Assembly: GCF_000004075.3 (NCBI RefSeq)
Contig: NC_026656.2
Coordinates: 23,880,607-23,944,606 of the forward strand
Source: Cucumis sativus
Taxonomy: Eukaryota > Streptophyta > Magnoliopsida > Cucurbitales > Cucurbitaceae
Direction: 5' to 3'
DNA length: 64,000 nt
Part shown: positions 59,590 through 64,000 of the stretch, in pieces
Layout of the letters: the number at the start of each line of letters is the position of its first letter
How positions within the stretch are numbered: position 1 is the stretch's first letter
Notes under the pieces: generated by a model
Database searches by the model: none
Told to the model about the DNA's origin: nothing
The model's input: only the letters and a program-made list of their open reading frames with translations
Translations under genes and position numbers: made by a program

Positions 59590-62500
59590 ATGATTCATGA
59601 AGAGAAAAGCCAAGAAGATCATCATCTTGGCTCCTCCTCCACTGATGGCCCAGCTTTTCCATTTCACAAGCTGCTTGTTTATGCTGATGCTTTGGATTGG
59701 GTTTTAATGGGTTTAGGGACTTTTGGTTCTGTCATTCATGGCATGGCTCAGCCAATTGGGTATCTTTTGCTTGGCAAAGCACTTGATGCATTTGGAAATA
59801 ATATTGATGATATTGATGCAATGGTTGATGCACTCTATGAGGTATATTTATTAATTCTATTTGTGCCTACTTTTTATTTATTTATTTATTGTTTTTACTT
59901 CATGATATTGTTTTTTTTACAACATATAGTTTTGGAATATTATATAAGTGTTGTAATTTTAACTAAGTGAATGCAAAATTTGTTGCTTGAAATGATAACT
60001 TTGTTATTTGTTATAAAAATTATGTAGAATGGATATGTGAGTTTGGTTTCTTCATGAAATACTTTACGTACAAATAATATAACAGAATTTTCACTCTGAC
60101 ATAGGAACCAACTTCCATCTATCAAATGGCACAAAGAGCCATTAATGAAAACTTGTACTATTTTTGGTACCTAGAGATCAATAATTAATAGTAACTATAC
60201 TCAAATTTTAAGAGTACAAAAGGTCTTTTTTCTTTTTTTCTTTTCCTTTACTAGCTAGTTGTAAATAGAGGAATTATTAAATTCAAACCATTAATAGATA
60301 TAGCATGATGCAAAAATAATTGCAGACATTGTAAAATTTAAATATGGTTAAAATCTATTATTGATAAATTTTGCTACTGATTGTAGAAGTTTATTAGTAA
60401 TAGAGTCTACCACTAGTTTGGTTATCAATGTTAGAAATCCATCACGTGACTACAAAGTTTTTTTAATTGTCTTTTTAGTATTCAAATTTTGATGAATATG
60501 TGCTTTTGGTCCATGAGTTTTAAAAATAAACATTTTTAGTCCCCAAGTTTATAATAATAGACCTATTTGGTCCTCGAGTTTTCAAAATGTACCACTTTAG
60601 TCACCGAGTTTAAAAAATAGATTTATAAGATTCAGAAAGCATTTTATGTTTGATTTTTCAAAAATAATTATATGGTATTTAAAATTTTTAAAAATAGTTT
60701 TAAAGAGGATATGATTTTTAGAAGTTATTTTTCTAATTTAAAATGTCATATAATTATTTGAAATAAAAGTATAAAGTTATTTAAAGAGTCTTTTAAATCT
60801 ATTTTTAAAATCTTGTGACTAAAAATGTACATTTTGAAAACTCAGAATCAAATGAATCTATTCTCATAAATCTAGAGATTAAAAAGATCTACTCTTAGAA
60901 CTTAAGGACGAAACACACCATCCCAACCACACATGTTTTTGAATTAAAAAAAAAAAGTTAGAAAACATAATTTTGTGGTTGTTTTATTATAATCAACATC
61001 AACTACACGTAATCAAAATATGGTATATAATAGACTTCACCTAAACAATAATATAAGTTATTCATATTGAAAGGTATGTATGTTGTGATATTGATTCTAT
61101 TTTAGAAAGAGAAATGAAGAAGTAAAGTATTAAACTAAATTTTAAGCATTGAAGATACAGAATAAAAAAAAAAAAGGTAACAAAGGTTTTTTTTCCTATC
61201 AGAAGGCCTTCGAATTTTAGGTGGTAACAAAGGTTCCAATGTGGTTCTTGGCCACTTGTGTACCATTGATTGATTTAACGAAGTAGGAGTAAATGTTCAT
61301 TAATGTCTTCTTGTGGTAAGACTCGTATACAAACTCCTTGAGTTTTTTTTTTTATGTAATAGATGCTTTGAATAGCACGAAGTAGGAACAGTCGTTTTTC
61401 ACTGTTTCAATGAATTGAGTCAGACTCCAATTAAGTTGGTTTCTAATATGGAACTAAGTCTTGGCCAATCAAGATGAGCTCATATTTCTATTATGAAACA
61501 CCCTAGGACATGTGTGTTCATTAATCAACGACTTAATTTGGAATGTATTATTTGCATCCACGATGCTTGCATGCAGTCTCCATTTACACCCATTAAGTTG
61601 TAAAACTGCCCAAGTCAATAATCTTTTACAGTATCTTTTAATTGTATATGGTTAATATCAGTCTCATCCTTAAACTCTAGAGAATTATGTGGATTATTTA
61701 AGAGATTCTTTGACCCGTATAAACCGAATCAACTTCTCCTTCAATCACGCTTTGGTATGAAACATCTAGGAAGGACACGACTCAATTGAATAATCTAACA
61801 ATATCTTTAGAATACTAAACATAAACGTTTTTTAAAACTAAAATTAAAGCGAGAAAGTTTGAACCTAAATTGCAGAGCTATAGAGACATTAACTCATGCC
61901 TTGATGAAGTGAAAAAATAAATCACTCGAGAGAAACTATGAATGAAAGCCGGTAAATAAAATAATCAATGAAGAAATAGCTCTCCTCCATTGTCAATTTC
62001 ATGCACTTTAAAAAAAAGCAGTCATGTGATGAAGGAATGAATACCTAGTGTGATGGTTGAGAACACCCACACCCGATGAAGGATTGAGAAACAAATATCA
62101 ACCAGGCCGATGAAGGAAAAAATCACCCTGGGGGCTGGAGACACATATCAAGCAGCCATGGCCGATGAGTTTCTCCAATGTTGGCTAAACTGTCTCGCAG
62201 TTAAGAAGAGGTTAACGGAAGTGTTTTTGTGGTTTTAATAATTGGTTTTATTTTATTAAATTTGATTTAGTTTAAAAACAAAAACTCACTGACAAGTTTT
62301 TAAGTCCAATCAGCAGCCATGTGGACAATTTTTAAGTCAAGTGTGTGATTGTACTAGTGTTGAGGGACCTAATAAAATTATTCTTTCAAAACGTAGGGAC
62401 TAAAAAAGTTTATTTTTAAAACTCAAGGACCAAATGCATCTAAGGATGAAAACTCGAGGTCTAATAAGGTATTTTTTCCAAAATATTATTATGTTACCTT

Positions 62501-64000
62501 GCCAAAAGGAAAAACATAATTTTTTATTTTTTCACATTTAATTCAATTAAACATCAAACAAGAATATATGCCATCCATTAAACATAAAAAATAAAATCAT
62601 CAAACCTAGATAGGAAGGTCTTCCTGTAATCTCATTGAGAACGAGATGAAAATTGGGATCAGAGGATCGAAACCCACGGCAAAGAGGGAGACAAAAACTC
62701 ACGGCTAAAACACAAATCTAGCAAAAATCCACAAATTTGATGAAAACGAACCGTGAAAACACAATTAACGCAAAGAGGAAGAGGAAAGCTCAAATCCAGT
62801 GAAGAGGAAGACGTCGTGTAGAGGAAGATTATGTGAGGCGAAGAGGAAGACAATAAAAGGAAGATGAAGATGATGGTTATTTGGAAAAAACGATGAAGAT
62901 AAGAGGAAGAAAAAGGAAACCATATGGAGAGTGGTTATTTGGTAAAGAAGATGGAAATTAGAGGAAGAAAAAGAAAAAGAAATTTACGAGAGGAAAACAG
63001 AAAAAGAAAAAGTATTGAAACACATGAAAAGGAAACCAATAAAAGAATTGAGAAAAAGAAAAAGAAAATAAATAAAAACGAATGGAGAAAAAGGAAAAAG
63101 AAACCAATAGAAATAATTGAGAAACAATTTTTTTCTAATAATAAAATGATAAACGTTTCTATTTTTTTAGAACGAGAAACAGATAACGTTACCAAACACT
63201 TTCGTTTCTTAAAAAATGAAAACATAAACAAAAAACAGGAAACGAAAATGTTACCAAACGGAACCTTAATTATTATCCTAAAAAGTGTCATGGAACGCAA
63301 TTAGCAACACAAGTAACTCTGAATTTTCTATTGAACGTATATCATAGTTTTAGAGAGAAGCGTTCAAATATTATTCTTCTTATCTTTCCAACACTTCTCG
63401 ATAAACCTTTTTGTATGATTTGTAAATCTTGTCCAAACGCTTGCGTCTTCTAAAAAAATTATATATCTATTTAAACTTTATTTTTGAGCTCCAAATTATG
63501 TTAATTGAAGAGAATTTTATTTGTTCAAATGATACTTCAAAACCTTTTTTTTGAGTTTTGAGTAAGTAGCTCAATCAAAACCCAGCCTTCTCTTGATTTG
63601 TACCAAAAGAAACTCAAATCTTGGTCATTTCTAATTGTGAGTACTAAATATGGATTTATTTAGTTTATTAAATTTTTGGCAGGTGATTCCATTTGTGTGG
63701 TACATGGCCATAGCCACTTTCCCAGCAGGAATACTTGGTAAAATCTCCCTTACTTCCTCAAACTTTTGAATAATATTACTTCACATATGAAACTGTATAG
63801 TATGTATGCTTATATTTCTCTTTTGTAATTAATAGAAATTGGGTGTTGGATGTACACAAGTGAGAGACAGGCAGCTCGTCTACGACTTGCATTCTTGCAA
63901 TCAGTGCTTAGTCAAGAAATTGGTGCTTTTGACACAGATCTCACCACTGCCAAAATAATTACTGGAATCAGTGCCCACATGACCATTATACAAGATGCCA
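59590..64000 (+). CDS. ABC transporter B family, tandem copy 2 (partial at window end)
   Basis: Exons seen: 59590-59841, 63683-63737 and 63836 onward, cut by the window end. The start MIHEEKSQED aligns with [11 protein letters not shown] of copy 1; an in-frame ATG at 59527 would add 21 residues. Exon 1 has 84 codons against 81, exon 2 has the same 55 nt, and all phases match. Residues include [40 protein letters not shown], and in exon 3 EIGCWMYTSERQAARLRLAF, i.e. the first transmembrane domain. No break is visible so far. Intron 1 is 3,841 nt, against 545 nt in copy 1, filled by a foldback MITE and other repeats. Function should resemble copy 1; whether the rest is intact cannot be seen. Confidence 0.9.
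60497..60919. mobile_element. foldback MITE with arms of about 200 bp in ABCB copy 2 intron 1
   Basis: The left half reads TTTGGTCCATGAGTTTT, TTTTTAGTCCCC, GAGTTTTCAAAATGTACC, and AAATAATTATATGG. The right half carries the inverse in mirrored order: CATATAATTATTTG, TGTACATTTTGAAAACTC, and CTTAAGGACGAAACACACC. The two halves face each other over nearly their full length around a centre near 60710, so the element would form one long hairpin. It encodes nothing. Confidence 0.75.
62345..62475. repeat. third arm of the foldback-MITE family
   Basis: ACGTAGGGACTAAAAAAGTTTA, then AACTCAAGGACCAAATGCAT and AAAACTCGAGGTC, is the reverse complement of the left arm at 60497-60620. It may mark the right end of a larger 2-kb element or a separate truncated copy. 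Confidence 0.65.
62640..63115 (+). repeat. purine-rich tract in ABCB copy 2 intron 1
   Basis: The plus strand is dominated by AGAGGAAGA/AAAGAAAAAG, with an internal partial duplication around GTGGTTATTTGG (near 62875 and 62932). The 126-codon frame across it is Lys/Arg/Glu low complexity and not a gene. Confidence 0.7.

Noticed and set aside
62924..63304. 126-codon Lys/Arg/Glu-rich frame
   Set aside because: Product of the purine-rich tract and low complexity; it lies inside ABCB copy 2 intron 1.

Overview
This is nuclear DNA from a flowering plant. It is AT-rich, its genes are split by GT-AG (and two GC-AG) introns, and it carries plant-only families (group IId WRKY, S1-type SPH protein, SKIP2/VFB F-box protein) plus many LTR, TRIM, LINE and MITE remnants. 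The repeat style and protein variants look to me like a eudicot, most likely a cucurbit. That family call is inference; no species can be read from the window. There are no organellar, bacterial, CRISPR, rRNA or tRNA genes that I can support.

Layout. 1-0.6 kb: a small plant gene of unknown function with an apparent GC-AG intron. 1.3-8 kb: two decayed copies of a type-2 non-specific lipid-transfer protein (nsLTP2) gene with a shared upstream region. The first is interrupted by a decayed Ty3/gypsy element, which itself carries a small TRIM. 9 kb: an intact secreted S1/SPH protein. 11.2-12.8 kb (minus): an intronless F-box/LRR protein of the SKIP2/VFB type. 13-24 kb: gene-poor, with a LINE reverse-transcriptase relic and a candidate DNA-transposon body. 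24.1-25.5 kb: a three-exon group IId WRKY factor with a calmodulin-binding motif. 26-30.6 kb: gene-poor, with a diverged direct repeat. 30.7-33.4 kb: a tRNA-dihydrouridine synthase of the Dus1 type. 35.6-39.4 kb (minus): a twelve-exon 2-oxoglutarate/Fe(II) dioxygenase. 41.5-45.1 kb: the SUMO-conjugating enzyme SCE1/UBC9. 45.9-48.2 kb: a very young non-autonomous LTR retrotransposon with near-identical LTRs, a perfect target-site duplication and a single gag ORF. 50.4-57.8 kb: a complete ten-exon ABCB transporter. From 59.6 kb to the window end: the start of a tandem ABCB copy whose first intron has grown to 3.8 kb by repeat insertion.

The genes are unrelated housekeeping, regulatory and transport genes and do not form a pathway. 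The functional links are local: the two ABCB genes arose by tandem duplication that included their upstream region, and the two nsLTP2 relics likewise come from an older duplication. The most unusual items are the young gag-only retrotransposon, the dioxygenase gene (GC-AG intron that is stop-free and a multiple of three, plus a 20-nt microexon carrying the iron-binding HxD), and the nested nsLTP2/gypsy/TRIM locus. All exon models were built by hand from splice signals, frame continuity and family knowledge; none is supported by transcript data.
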